The notes under the pieces are model-generated. The model was not told the origin of the DNA and made no database searches. It saw nothing but the letters and a program-made list of their open reading frames with translations. From Neobacillus niacini NBRC 15566 (lineage in GTDB: Bacteria > Bacillota > Bacilli > Bacillales > Cytobacillaceae): a stretch of DNA of 64,000 bases. The stretch lies in the NCBI RefSeq assembly GCF_001591505.1, contig NZ_BCVA01000035.1, forward strand, positions 1-64,000. The letters run 5' to 3'. The translations under genes were made by a program, and so were the position numbers. Numbering within the stretch: position 1 is the stretch's first letter; every line of letters starts with the position of its first letter. This document shows positions 24,473 to 32,591 of the stretch, piece by piece.

Positions 24473-25762
24473 ATGGAAAAACTTAAAATTGCGGGCGGAT
24501 ATCCGCTTAAAGGAACCGTAAGAATAAGTGGTGCAAAAAACAGTGCAGTTGCGTTGATACCAGCGACCATTTTAGCAGAATCACCGGTAACAATCGAAGG
24601 GCTGCCGGAAATATCTGATGTGGAGATTTTAAAGGATCTGCTTGAAGAAATTGGCGGGAAAGTCGAGCTTTCAGATGATTTTGATATGACAGTTGACCCA
24701 TCGTCGATGATTTCAATGCCATTGCCAAACGGGAAAGTGAAGAAGCTGCGCGCATCTTACTATCTCATGGGAGCGATGCTTGGCCGCTTTAAAAAGGCCG
24801 TCATTGGTTTACCGGGTGGATGTCATCTAGGACCGCGTCCAATTGATCAGCATATTAAAGGTTTTGAAGCACTTGGTGCTCAGGTAACAAATGAGCAGGG
24901 CGCTATTTATTTACGTGCGGACGAGCTTCGCGGCGCACGTATTTATCTTGATGTTGTGAGTGTGGGTGCTACCATTAATATTATGTTAGCAGCCGTTAGA
25001 GCAAAAGGCAGGACCATAATTGAAAACGCTGCAAAAGAACCGGAAATTATTGATGTGGCAACCCTTCTTACCAATATGGGTGCGAAAATAAAAGGCGCGG
25101 GTACGGATGTTATTCGGATTGATGGAGTCGATAGTCTTCACGGCTGTCGTCATACGATTATTCCTGACCGGATTGAAGCCGGTACGTATATGATTTTAGG
25201 TGCCGCAATGGGAGAAGGCGTTTTAATTGATAATGTCATTCCGCAGCATTTAGAATCATTAATTGCTAAGCTTCGGGAAATGGGTGTAACCATCGAAACC
25301 GGCGATGATCAAGTATTTGTCAGCAGTTCGGAAAAGTTGAAGGCTGTTGATATTAAAACACTTGTTTACCCTGGTTTTCCGACGGATCTGCAGCAGCCCT
25401 TTACGACATTGTTAACAAAAGCAACTGGATCGAGCGTGGTAACCGATACGATTTATGGTGCCCGTTTTAAACATATTGATGAATTAAGAAGAATGAATGC
25501 CAACATTAAAGTGGAAGGCCGCTCAGCGATTATTAGCGGACCTGTGAAGCTTCAGGGTGCGAAGGTGAAGGCCAGTGATTTAAGAGCAGGAGCATCGTTG
25601 TTTATTGCCGGTCTAATGGCTGAAGGGATTACCGAAGTCACAGGTCTCGACCATATTGATCGCGGTTATAGCCAGCTTGTTGAAAAACTAAATGGCTTAG
25701 GTGCAACCGTATGGCGTGAAGCTTTATCAAAAGAAGAAGCTGAGCAGCTAAAGAATACGTAA
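24473..25762 (+). CDS. murAB: UDP-N-acetylglucosamine 1-carboxyvinyltransferase (second MurA)
   Basis: First committed step of peptidoglycan synthesis: transfers enolpyruvate from PEP to UDP-GlcNAc. The 429-residue inside-out alpha/beta barrel has K22-N23 (SGAKNS), the fosfomycin-target Cys 117 in GGCHLGPRP, and IPDRIEAGTY. Context (fbaA upstream, glpX and rho downstream) identifies it as the MurAB/MurZ paralogue rather than the MurAA gene near atp. ATG at 24473 follows AAGGGAG. Confidence 0.94.
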   Translation: MEKLKIAGGYPLKGTVRISGAKNSAVALIPATILAESPVTIEGLPEISDVEILKDLLEEIGGKVELSDDFDMTVDPSSMISMPLPNGKVKKLRASYYLMGAMLGRFKKAVIGLPGGCHLGPRPIDQHIKGFEALGAQVTNEQGAIYLRADELRGARIYLDVVSVGATINIMLAAVRAKGRTIIENAAKEPEIIDVATLLTNMGAKIKGAGTDVIRIDGVDSLHGCRHTIIPDRIEAGTYMILGAAMGEGVLIDNVIPQHLESLIAKLREMGVTIETGDDQVFVSSSEKLKAVDIKTLVYPGFPTDLQQPFTTLLTKATGSSVVTDTIYGARFKHIDELRRMNANIKVEGRSAIISGPVKLQGAKVKASDLRAGASLFIAGLMAEGITEVTGLDHIDRGYSQLVEKLNGLGATVWREALSKEEAEQLKNT

Positions 25763-25842
25763 ATGAGCTATACTAATCCTCTGAATATGTTATACTATTT
25801 ATATTAATAGGTATAATAGATAATTTGGAGGGACCTGAGAAC

Positions 25843-26805
25843 ATGGAGAGAAGTCTATCAATGGAGCTTGTCCGCGTAACGGAAGCGGCTGCACTTGCTT
25901 CTGCACGCTGGATGGGACGCGGAAAAAAAGATGAGGCAGATGGAGCTGCAACATCAGCTATGCGCGATGTATTTGACACGATTCCCATGAAAGGAACGGT
26001 TGTCATTGGTGAAGGTGAGATGGACGAGGCTCCGATGCTATATATTGGCGAAAAGCTGGGAACGGGTTATGGACCACGAGTGGATGTAGCGGTTGATCCT
26101 CTTGAAGGCACCAATATTTTAGCAGCAGGCGGCTGGAATGCGTTAGCAGTCCTTGCGATTGCAGATAATGGCAACTTGCTTCATGCACCCGACATGTATA
26201 TGGAAAAAATTGCTGTTGGTCCTGAAGCGGTAGGGCTTATCGATATCAATGCTTCTGTTCTGGATAACCTAAAAGCAGTCGCAAAAGCGAAAAACAAGGA
26301 TATTGAGGATGTTGTAGCCACTGTTTTAAATCGTCCGCGCCATGAGCATATCATCGCTCAGCTTCGCGAGGCGGGCGCACGAATTAAATTGATTAATGAT
26401 GGCGATGTAGCAGGTGCGATTAATACTGCTTTTGATAACACAGGCGTTGACATTTTATTCGGATCTGGAGGTGCACCGGAGGGTGTAATCTCAGCTGTTG
26501 CCCTAAAATGTCTTGGCGGGGAAATCATCGGTAAATTGCTCCCGCAAAGTGATTCCGAATTAGAGCGCTGTGTGAAAATGGGACTAGATGTTAATAAGGT
26601 GCTTCGGATGGAAGATCTTGTTAAAGGAGACGACGCTATTTTCGCAGCCACTGGAGTTACAGATGGTGAATTACTGCGCGGTGTTCAGTTTAAGGGGTCA
26701 TACGGCTCCACCCATTCAATCGTTATGCGTGCCAAATCAGGAACCGTTCGTTTTGTGGAAGGCCGTCATAGCTTGAAAAAGAAACCGAATTTGGTGATTA
26801 GATAG
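25843..26805 (+). CDS. glpX: Fructose-1,6-bisphosphatase, class II (GlpX)
   Basis: Hydrolyses fructose 1,6-bisphosphate for gluconeogenesis; Mn-dependent, cytosolic. The 320 residues show the metal-site motifs GEGEMDEAPMLY and DPLEGT and the GSGGAPEGV phosphate loop. The ATG at 25843 follows GGAGGG by 10 bases. A TATAAT at 25812, with TTATAC 16 bases upstream, suggests its own promoter in the murAB-glpX gap. Confidence 0.94.
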   Translation: MERSLSMELVRVTEAAALASARWMGRGKKDEADGAATSAMRDVFDTIPMKGTVVIGEGEMDEAPMLYIGEKLGTGYGPRVDVAVDPLEGTNILAAGGWNALAVLAIADNGNLLHAPDMYMEKIAVGPEAVGLIDINASVLDNLKAVAKAKNKDIEDVVATVLNRPRHEHIIAQLREAGARIKLINDGDVAGAINTAFDNTGVDILFGSGGAPEGVISAVALKCLGGEIIGKLLPQSDSELERCVKMGLDVNKVLRMEDLVKGDDAIFAATGVTDGELLRGVQFKGSYGSTHSIVMRAKSGTVRFVEGRHSLKKKPNLVIR

Positions 26806-26826
26806 ATATTTATAGTAAACACTTAC

Positions 26827-26857
26827 TAAGAGACTGGGCCTAGATTCTAGTCTCTTA
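26827..26857 (+). terminator. Hairpin after glpX
   Basis: TAAGAGACT / AGTCTCTTA, perfect 9-bp stem with a 13-base loop. The following sequence (TCTCCATATCC) is not T-rich, so termination efficiency is uncertain. Confidence 0.5.
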
Positions 26858-26888
26858 TCTCCATATCCTTCAAATAGAAAATTTCCAG

Positions 26889-26918
26889 TTGATTATTATT
26901 TTAGACAAAGGGTACAAT
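26889..26918 (+). promoter_or_regulatory. Probable rho promoter
   Basis: TTGATT (26889-26894), an 18-base spacer and TACAAT (26913-26918), leaving a ~145-base untranslated leader. No consensus RNA switch is visible in the leader. rho autoregulates in B. subtilis. Confidence 0.5.
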
Positions 26919-27069
26919 AGATAGTGTTTTATTATACAACTTATTCTGCTACTCTATTCATTTCTACTATTTCCTCAATTTTTTTTAAAAGTAATTTAGA
27001 AACCCTCTATTATACGAGTAGGTACTCCGGTAACGAAAATAGAGTAAAAATTTTAAAGTGTGGTGTACT

Positions 27070-28335
27070 ATGGAATTAACAATATCAAGTTTAGAAAACA
27101 TGAAGCTGAAGGAGCTTTATGAGCTTGCGCGCGAATTTAAGGTGACGTATTACAGCAAGTTATCGAAAAAAGAATTAATTTTTGCCATCTTAAAATCACG
27201 TGCGGAGCAGCAAGGTTATTTTTTCATGGAAGGCGTACTCGAAATTATCCAGTCAGAGGGGTTTGGATTTTTACGCCCGATCAACTATTCTCCAAGTTCA
27301 GAAGACATTTATATCTCAGCATCACAAATCCGACGTTTTGATCTTCGGAATGGGGATAAAGTATCCGGTAAGGTTCGGCCTCCAAAGGAAAATGAACGTT
27401 ATTATGGACTTTTACATGTAGAAGCAGTTAACGGTGAAGACCCAGAATCGGCAAAAGAGCGCGTTCACTTCCCAGCATTAACTCCACTCTATCCAAATCG
27501 ACACATGAAACTCGAAACCACTCCAAAATATATCTCTACAAGAATTATGGATGTAGTTGCTCCAGTTGGTTTTGGACAAAGGGGCTTAATTGTCGCGCCG
27601 CCAAAGGCAGGGAAAACGATGCTGTTAAAAGAAATCGCTAACAGCATTACAACCAATCATCCTGAAGTGGAATTAATCGTACTCTTAATCGATGAGCGTC
27701 CTGAAGAGGTTACCGACATCGAACGTTCGGTTGCAGGCGATGTTGTCAGCTCTACATTTGATGAGGTTCCGGAAAACCATATCAAAGTGGCAGAGCTTGT
27801 CCTTGACCGTGCGATGCGCCTCGTTGAGCATAAACGTGATGTCGTCATTTTGATGGACAGTATCACGCGTTTAGCGCGTGCATATAACTTAGTCATTCCG
27901 CCAAGCGGCCGTACACTTTCTGGTGGTATTGACCCAGCGGCATTCCACCGTCCAAAGCGTTTCTTCGGGGCTGCCCGAAACATTGAAGAGGGCGGAAGCT
28001 TAACGATTCTGGCAACAGCGTTAGTGGATACAGGATCACGTATGGACGATGTCATTTACGAGGAATTTAAAGGTACTGGTAATATGGAATTGCACCTTGA
28101 CCGTTCTCTTGCAGAACGCCGTATATTCCCAGCACTTGATATTCGCCGCTCTGGTACAAGGAAAGAAGAACTGCTTCTTCCAAAAGATCATCTGGACAAG
28201 CTATGGGCAATCAGAAAATCCATGTCCGACTCACCAGACTTCGCCGAGCGCTTCCTGAAAAAACTAAAACAAACCAAATCTAACGAAGAATTCTTCGCAC
28301 AGATTGGGGAAGAGCTAAAGGGAAGAAGATCGTAA
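27070..28335 (+). CDS. rho: Transcription termination factor Rho
   Basis: Hexameric RNA-dependent ATPase/translocase. The 421-residue protein has an N-terminal helical domain (ISSLENMKLKELYELAREF), the cold-shock-like RNA-binding domain (FGFLRP, around residue 65), Walker A APPKAGKTMLL, Walker B VVILMDSITRLARAYN and the R-loop/Q-loop region. There is no long basic insertion, as in B. subtilis. The ribosome site before ATG 27070 is weak (GTGGTG). Codons 28192-28278 lack third-position T. It is followed by a CTGTTGAT element rather than an intrinsic terminator. Confidence 0.97.
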   Translation: MELTISSLENMKLKELYELAREFKVTYYSKLSKKELIFAILKSRAEQQGYFFMEGVLEIIQSEGFGFLRPINYSPSSEDIYISASQIRRFDLRNGDKVSGKVRPPKENERYYGLLHVEAVNGEDPESAKERVHFPALTPLYPNRHMKLETTPKYISTRIMDVVAPVGFGQRGLIVAPPKAGKTMLLKEIANSITTNHPEVELIVLLIDERPEEVTDIERSVAGDVVSSTFDEVPENHIKVAELVLDRAMRLVEHKRDVVILMDSITRLARAYNLVIPPSGRTLSGGIDPAAFHRPKRFFGAARNIEEGGSLTILATALVDTGSRMDDVIYEEFKGTGNMELHLDRSLAERRIFPALDIRRSGTRKEELLLPKDHLDKLWAIRKSMSDSPDFAERFLKKLKQTKSNEEFFAQIGEELKGRRS

Positions 28336-28376
28336 TTATTAATATCAAGTCTATGTAAAAAGCTAATTTTTGCACC

Positions 28377-28508
28377 CTGTTGATTTGAGCGGAAGGCACG
28401 GAGACTCCTGCAGGAGTACGGAGCAAGTGAGACCCCACAGGCGCTTGCGCCGAGGAGGCTCACCGCAACGCCTGCGGAAAGCGAAGTGCCTGGAGCTCAA
28501 ATCAACAG
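28377..28508. repeat. CTGTTGAT-ended intergenic element (132 bp)
   Basis: CTGTTGATTTGAG at the left and CTCAAATCAACAG at the right form 13-bp terminal inverted repeats. Inside, GACTCCTGCAGGAGT and CAGGCGCTTGCGCCGAGGAG give nested hairpins. It shares long blocks with 18863-19043. It lies between rho and the rpmE promoter. Confidence 0.8.
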
Positions 28509-28551
28509 ACCTATCTCTGCAGATTTTTATATAAATCCATAAAAACCCAAC

Positions 28552-28580
28552 TTGCCAAAATAGGTTCACCTTGTTATAAT
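28552..28580 (+). promoter_or_regulatory. rpmE promoter
   Basis: TTGCCA (28552-28557), a 17-base spacer and consensus TATAAT (28575-28580), followed by GTGAACAG near the start point. Confidence 0.8.
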
Positions 28581-28677
28581 GTGAACAGTGTGTTTTAAGT
28601 ATTTGATGCTTGTTTTTTAGACAGGCATTTATATAACTCTGTTTCGAAATGATTCAGGGCGGAAGGAGATGAAAAGA

Positions 28678-28899
28678 ATGAAAGCAGGAATTCATCCAAA
28701 TTATAAAACAGTAACGGTGACATGCGCATGTGGTAACACATTCGAAACTGGTTCTGTTAAAAACGAAATTCGCGTTGAAACTTGTTCAGAATGTCATCCA
28801 TTCTATACTGGTCGTCAAAAATTCGCTGAAGCTGGTGGACGTGTAGACCGTTTCAACAAAAAATATGGCCTTAAAGATCCAAACGCGCAACAACAATAA
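28678..28899 (+). CDS. rpmE: 50S ribosomal protein L31, zinc-binding type
   Basis: A 73-residue L31 with cysteines 16, 18, 36 and 39 (CAC and CSEC) that bind zinc, marking it as the C+ form rather than the zinc-independent YtiA form. It ends in a short NAQQQ tail. The start at 28678 is 9 bases after GGAAGGAG; the ATG at 28669 abuts that site. It is monocistronic, with a clear promoter and terminator. Confidence 0.95.
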   Translation: MKAGIHPNYKTVTVTCACGNTFETGSVKNEIRVETCSECHPFYTGRQKFAEAGGRVDRFNKKYGLKDPNAQQQ

Positions 28900-28910
28900 T
28901 CGCTCACACA

Positions 28911-28948
28911 AAACAGGCAAGCAGAAACACTTACTTGCCTGTTTTTTA
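28911..28948 (+). terminator. rpmE terminator
   Basis: AAACAGGCAAG (28911-28921) pairs with CTTGCCTGTTT (28934-28944), followed by TTTT. Confidence 0.9.
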
Positions 28949-29029
28949 ATTGCTCTTTTCTTAAACGTGTTGCTGATTGTAACAAAAACGTAGATTGTGC
29001 TGTATTTTCGCTTACAGCGTAGATTTAAA

Positions 29030-29133
29030 GAGAAAAGAGCGTACAAACTAAATTCAAAGGCCCATATTAAGTATTTCCAAGTTAAAATCGGCCTTAAGAT
29101 TTTAACAGCAATGGTTGAAAAGGCAGCCTTTTT
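29030..29133. repeat. Dispersed ~105-bp element, copy 1 (before tdk)
   Basis: AAGAGAAAAGAGC, then CAAA blocks, TATTTCCAAGTTAAAATC, GGCCTTAA, GATTTTAAC and a final GGCAGCCTTTT. The GTTAAAATC/GATTTTAAC inverted repeat is intact. It aligns end to end with 54296-54402. No gene is seen in the 308-base rpmE-tdk gap apart from this and the rpmE terminator. Confidence 0.7.
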
Positions 29134-29207
29134 AATTGAATAAAACTTGTTGAATTTTAAAAATATAGACGTAATAGGTTTCGTACATAGGAAGGAGACG
29201 CCGATTT

Positions 29208-29819
29208 ATGTATCTAATGAAGCAACTCGGATGGGTTGAGGTTATCTGCGGCAGTATGTTTTCAGGAAAATCAGAGGAATTGATTCGCCGTGTAAGGCGG
29301 GCTCAATTTGCTAAACAAAAAATAGCTGTTTTTAAACCTAAACTAGACAATCGCTATAGCGAACAATCTGTCGTTTCTCATAATGGCAACTCTTTTCATG
29401 CGAAGCCGATTTCCCATTCGATTGAGATTTTACATCATGTAGAGGCGGATATCGACATTATCGCAATTGATGAAGTGCAATTTTTCGATGAAGGAATTGT
29501 TAGAGTGGTACAGCAGCTTGCTGACAGCGGTCACCGCGTGGTCGTAGCGGGGCTGGATATGGATTTCCGCGGCGAACCTTTCGGGCAAATGCCAGCATTA
29601 ATGGCGGTTGCGGAAACGGTAACGAAGCTTCAGGCAGTCTGCAGTGTTTGTGGATCGCCATCAAGCCGGACACAGCGTTTAATCGACGGAAGACCAGCTT
29701 CTTATCATGACCCTGTTATCTTGGTGGGTGCTTCAGAAGCGTATGAACCGCGCTGCAGGCATCATCATGAAGTACCGAAAACTGCATCCTACCGCATACA
29801 AGAACCTGTAGTGAAATAA
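29208..29819 (+). CDS. tdk: Thymidine kinase (type II)
   Basis: Phosphorylates thymidine to dTMP for salvage. The 203-residue enzyme has P-loop GSMFSGKSEE (about 16-25), the DEVQFF Walker B with catalytic Glu, a lasso region, and a zinc site built from CSVCG and the C-terminal RCRHHH. The ribosome site AAGGAGAC precedes ATG 29208. rpmE-tdk-prfA is the normal Bacillus order; here a lipoprotein gene is inserted before prfA. Confidence 0.96.
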   Translation: MYLMKQLGWVEVICGSMFSGKSEELIRRVRRAQFAKQKIAVFKPKLDNRYSEQSVVSHNGNSFHAKPISHSIEILHHVEADIDIIAIDEVQFFDEGIVRVVQQLADSGHRVVVAGLDMDFRGEPFGQMPALMAVAETVTKLQAVCSVCGSPSSRTQRLIDGRPASYHDPVILVGASEAYEPRCRHHHEVPKTASYRIQEPVVK

Positions 29820-29852
29820 AGTGTAAGAGGCGTTGTCTTCTTACACTTTTTT
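29818..29852 (+). terminator. tdk terminator
   Basis: AAAGTGTAAGA / TCTTACACTTT, overlapping the stop codon, followed by TTTATTTT. Confidence 0.85.
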
Positions 29853-29921
29853 ATTTTGGAATAATCTTACTAGACCGTTCCTGCACCTGCTTGGGAAAGA
29901 TAGTTGTAGGAGGTGTATGCT

Positions 29922-30365
29922 TTGAAAAAGTGGATAATTCCTTCGTTGTTTTCTGTTCTCATGCTTACAGCGTGTATGAAAGGTAACGACACCAAAAACA
30001 CTGCATACGATTTGCGTAAAGACACGTTGAATCCAAATTATATGTCAAACAATGTTAATCAAGATGTGGGTCCGATGTCAGACCAAAACCCAAACTTCCT
30101 TAATTTGCGGGGGACAAGTTTGAATGACGCTTCAAATAGAAACAATACCGGCAGAGATATAGACGTTGCTAGAGATATTGTAAATGACACAGATGATTTT
30201 AGATCTCAATCCATTTGGATTGGCAACGCAGGAGATCGAATGACTGTTACTGTTACTACAAAAGGCAATCTCAATGGCAAAAAACGAGACGATGCGATTG
30301 CTAAGCTGCGCTCAAAACTTGAACAGGCATTGCCGCGCTACACCATTATAATAAAAGAACAATAA
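29922..30365 (+). CDS. YhcN/YlaJ-type sporulation lipoprotein
   Basis: A 147-residue secreted lipoprotein. The signal peptide MKKWIIPSLFSVLMLTAC ends in a lipobox with the lipidated Cys at 18. The middle is Asn/Asp-rich and low in complexity; the C-terminal half (RMTVTVTTKGNLNGKKRDDAIAKLRSKLEQALP) resembles the YhcN/YlaJ sporulation lipoprotein domain. The TTG start at 29922 is 8 bases after AGGAGG (29908-29913). Likely spore-envelope associated; precise role unknown. Alternative: a general lipoprotein with only distant YhcN similarity. Confidence 0.7.
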   Translation: MKKWIIPSLFSVLMLTACMKGNDTKNTAYDLRKDTLNPNYMSNNVNQDVGPMSDQNPNFLNLRGTSLNDASNRNNTGRDIDVARDIVNDTDDFRSQSIWIGNAGDRMTVTVTTKGNLNGKKRDDAIAKLRSKLEQALPRYTIIIKEQ

Positions 30366-30395
30366 CATGCTCTGGCTTCAGGGCATGTTTTTTTT
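30364..30395 (+). terminator. Terminator after the lipoprotein gene
   Basis: AACATGC(tc)TG / CAG(g)GCATGTT followed by TTTTTTTG; it overlaps the stop. Confidence 0.85.
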
Positions 30396-30410
30396 GCTCT
30401 AATAAGGTTT

Positions 30411-30490
30411 ACGTGCCATTTTAAGCATTTTCGTACGAAATTTAAATGCCAATTTCTAGGGTTATGTGCCAAATTTTATTTTTACGTGCC
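30411..30490. repeat. ACGTGCC/ATGTGCC short-period repeats (array G)
   Basis: ACGTGCC at 30411, AAATGCC at 30444, ATGTGCC at 30464 and ACGTGCC at 30484: steps of 33, 20 and 20 bp. TTTTCGTACGAAATTT between the first two is palindromic. Weakly conserved. Confidence 0.45.
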
Positions 30491-30543
30491 GCCGCCAAAG
30501 TCCGATACAACCCTCCAAAAATTTTTTCCGGATGAATTTGGTT

Positions 30544-30572
30544 TTGACGGGGGTTTTCACCTATACTATAAT
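30544..30572 (+). promoter_or_regulatory. prfA-prmC promoter
   Basis: TTGACG (30544-30549), a 17-base spacer and TATAAT (30567-30572), 36 bases before the prfA start. Confidence 0.8.
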
Positions 30573-30607
30573 TAGAATGTTATGGACAAAAATAGAGGTG
30601 AATAACT

Positions 30608-31681
30608 GTGTTTGATCGTCTTCAATCCGTTGAAGATCGCTACGAGAGATTAAATGAGCTTTTGAGCGATCCGACCATTATTAATGATTCAAAAAAACTA
30701 CGTGAATATTCAAAAGAACAATCTGATATACAAGAGACTGTGCAAACGTATCGTGAATATAAGGAAGTCCGCGAACAACTTAAGGATGCTAAGGCAATGC
30801 TTGAGGAAAAGCTCGACAACGATATGCGTGAAATGGTCAAGGAAGAAGTAAATGAGCTAGAAAAGCAAATTGAGGAACTAGAAGCAAGAATGAAGTTCCT
30901 GATGATTCCGAAGGATCCAAATGATGACAAGAACGTTATCTTTGAAATCCGCGGTGCTGCAGGCGGCGAGGAAGCGGCTTTGTTTGCTGGGACGCTTTAC
31001 CGTATGTACAGCCGTTTTGCGGAAGCTCAGGGCTGGAAGACGGAATTAATTGATGCCAATCCGACCGGTCTTGGCGGCTACAAAGAAATCAGCTTTATGA
31101 TCAATGGACAAGGCGCCTATTCCAAATTGAAATTTGAAAATGGTGCTCATCGTGTGCAACGTGTACCGGAAACGGAATCTGGTGGCCGAATTCACACTTC
31201 AACAGCTACGGTAGTTTGCTTACCAGAAGCAGAAGATGTAGAAGTCGAAATCCATGATAAAGATATCCGTTTTGATGCCTTTGCTTCAAGCGGCGCCGGC
31301 GGACAGTCCGTTAATACAACGATGTCAGCCGTTCGTTTAACGCATATTCCGACTGGAATCGTTGTTTCCATCCAGGATGAAAAATCGCAGCACAAAAACA
31401 AAGACAAAGCGATGAAGGTATTACGTGCGCGTGTTTATGACAAGTTCCAGCAGGAAGCACAGGCTGAGTATGATCAGGTTCGTAAATCTGCCGTTGGTAC
31501 AGGTGACCGTTCTGAACGTATTCGTACTTACAACTTCCCGCAAAACCGTGTTACTGACCACCGTATCGGCTTAACTCTTCAGAAGCTGGATCAAATCATC
31601 GAAGGTAAGCTTGACGAAATCATCGATGCGTTAACGCTAGAAGATCAAACAAGCAAGCTTGAAAGTGGTCAAGATGAGTAA
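30608..31681 (+). CDS. prfA: Peptide chain release factor 1
   Basis: Recognises UAA and UAG and triggers peptide release. The 357-residue protein has an N-terminal coiled helical domain, the codon-reading PxT motif within RVPETESGGRIHTS, and the catalytic GGQ (GAGGQSVNTTMSAVR), the site methylated by PrmC. The GTG start at 30608 follows AGAGGTG. Its last codons overlap prmC by 8 bases. Confidence 0.97.
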   Translation: MFDRLQSVEDRYERLNELLSDPTIINDSKKLREYSKEQSDIQETVQTYREYKEVREQLKDAKAMLEEKLDNDMREMVKEEVNELEKQIEELEARMKFLMIPKDPNDDKNVIFEIRGAAGGEEAALFAGTLYRMYSRFAEAQGWKTELIDANPTGLGGYKEISFMINGQGAYSKLKFENGAHRVQRVPETESGGRIHTSTATVVCLPEAEDVEVEIHDKDIRFDAFASSGAGGQSVNTTMSAVRLTHIPTGIVVSIQDEKSQHKNKDKAMKVLRARVYDKFQQEAQAEYDQVRKSAVGTGDRSERIRTYNFPQNRVTDHRIGLTLQKLDQIIEGKLDEIIDALTLEDQTSKLESGQDE

Positions 31682-32519
31682 GAAAGTGTATGAAGCTCTG
31701 CAATGGGCTTCTTCTTTTTTAAAAAAAGCAAATCGCGACGAAAACGCCGGCGAACTGCTGCTCCGTCATTTCACTAACATGTCGAGGGCACAGCTGTTTG
31801 CGAATGTCCGTGAAGACCTGCCGCAGGACCAATGGGATGTATTTGAAAAAGCGGTCCACGAGCATGTAAAGGGGACGCCGGTTCAATATATCATCGGGTT
31901 CGAGGAGTTCTATGGCCGGAAGTTTATCGTCAATGAAGAGGTTTTGATACCGCGGCCTGAAACGGAAGAGCTCGTGTACGAAACATTGAAACGAATCAAT
32001 AAGCGAGAATTAAAGGTGGTCGACATCGGTACTGGCAGCGGTGCGATAGCGATTAGCCTAAAGCTTGAACAGCCCTCGTTAGCGGTATATGCCTCTGATA
32101 TTGCGGAACAGTCATTGAAGGTCGCACGAGAAAATGCCGGTCTTCTAGGCGCTGAGGTAGAATTTGTCCAAGGGGATTTACTGCAGCCTTTTCGCGGGCA
32201 AAAGTTTGATGTCGTCATCTCAAATCCGCCGTACATTCCTGTAAGTGATATCGAAACCATGTCTGTAGTGGTAACGGAGCATGAGCCGCATCGGGCCTTA
32301 TTTGCTGGTGAGGATGGACTCGACTTTTACCGCCGCTTTATGATGGAACTGCCGGAAGTGATAGCACCAAACGCACTGGTTGGCTTTGAAATTGGGGCCG
32401 GTCAGGGAGAGACGGTAGCCGACCTTTTTAAAAAAGCGTTTGTGAATGTGAAGGTAGAAGTTTTGAATGATATTAACGGCAAGGACCGGATGGTGTTTGC
32501 GGAGATTGAAGCAGAGTGA
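31674..32519 (+). CDS. prmC: Release factor glutamine methyltransferase
   Basis: S-adenosylmethionine-dependent enzyme methylating the GGQ glutamine of RF1 and RF2. The 281 residues include the helical N-terminal domain, VLIPRPETEELV, the SAM motif DIGTGSGAIAISL and the catalytic NPPYIP. The ATG at 31674 overlaps the prfA stop (ATGAGTAA), so translation is coupled. The ribosome site is weak, consistent with coupling. Confidence 0.96.
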   Translation: MSKKVYEALQWASSFLKKANRDENAGELLLRHFTNMSRAQLFANVREDLPQDQWDVFEKAVHEHVKGTPVQYIIGFEEFYGRKFIVNEEVLIPRPETEELVYETLKRINKRELKVVDIGTGSGAIAISLKLEQPSLAVYASDIAEQSLKVARENAGLLGAEVEFVQGDLLQPFRGQKFDVVISNPPYIPVSDIETMSVVVTEHEPHRALFAGEDGLDFYRRFMMELPEVIAPNALVGFEIGAGQGETVADLFKKAFVNVKVEVLNDINGKDRMVFAEIEAE

Positions 32520-32545
32520 TTCTAAACGAATTGCTCTGTTTTTTT
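32512..32545 (+). terminator. prfA-prmC terminator
   Basis: CAGAGTGATTC (from inside the stop codon region) pairs with GAATTGCTCTG, followed by TTTTTTTATT. Confidence 0.85.
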
Positions 32546-32591
32546 ATTGAAAAGCTTTTTTGAATATTTTTACAGCAGTATAAAAGGTCGG

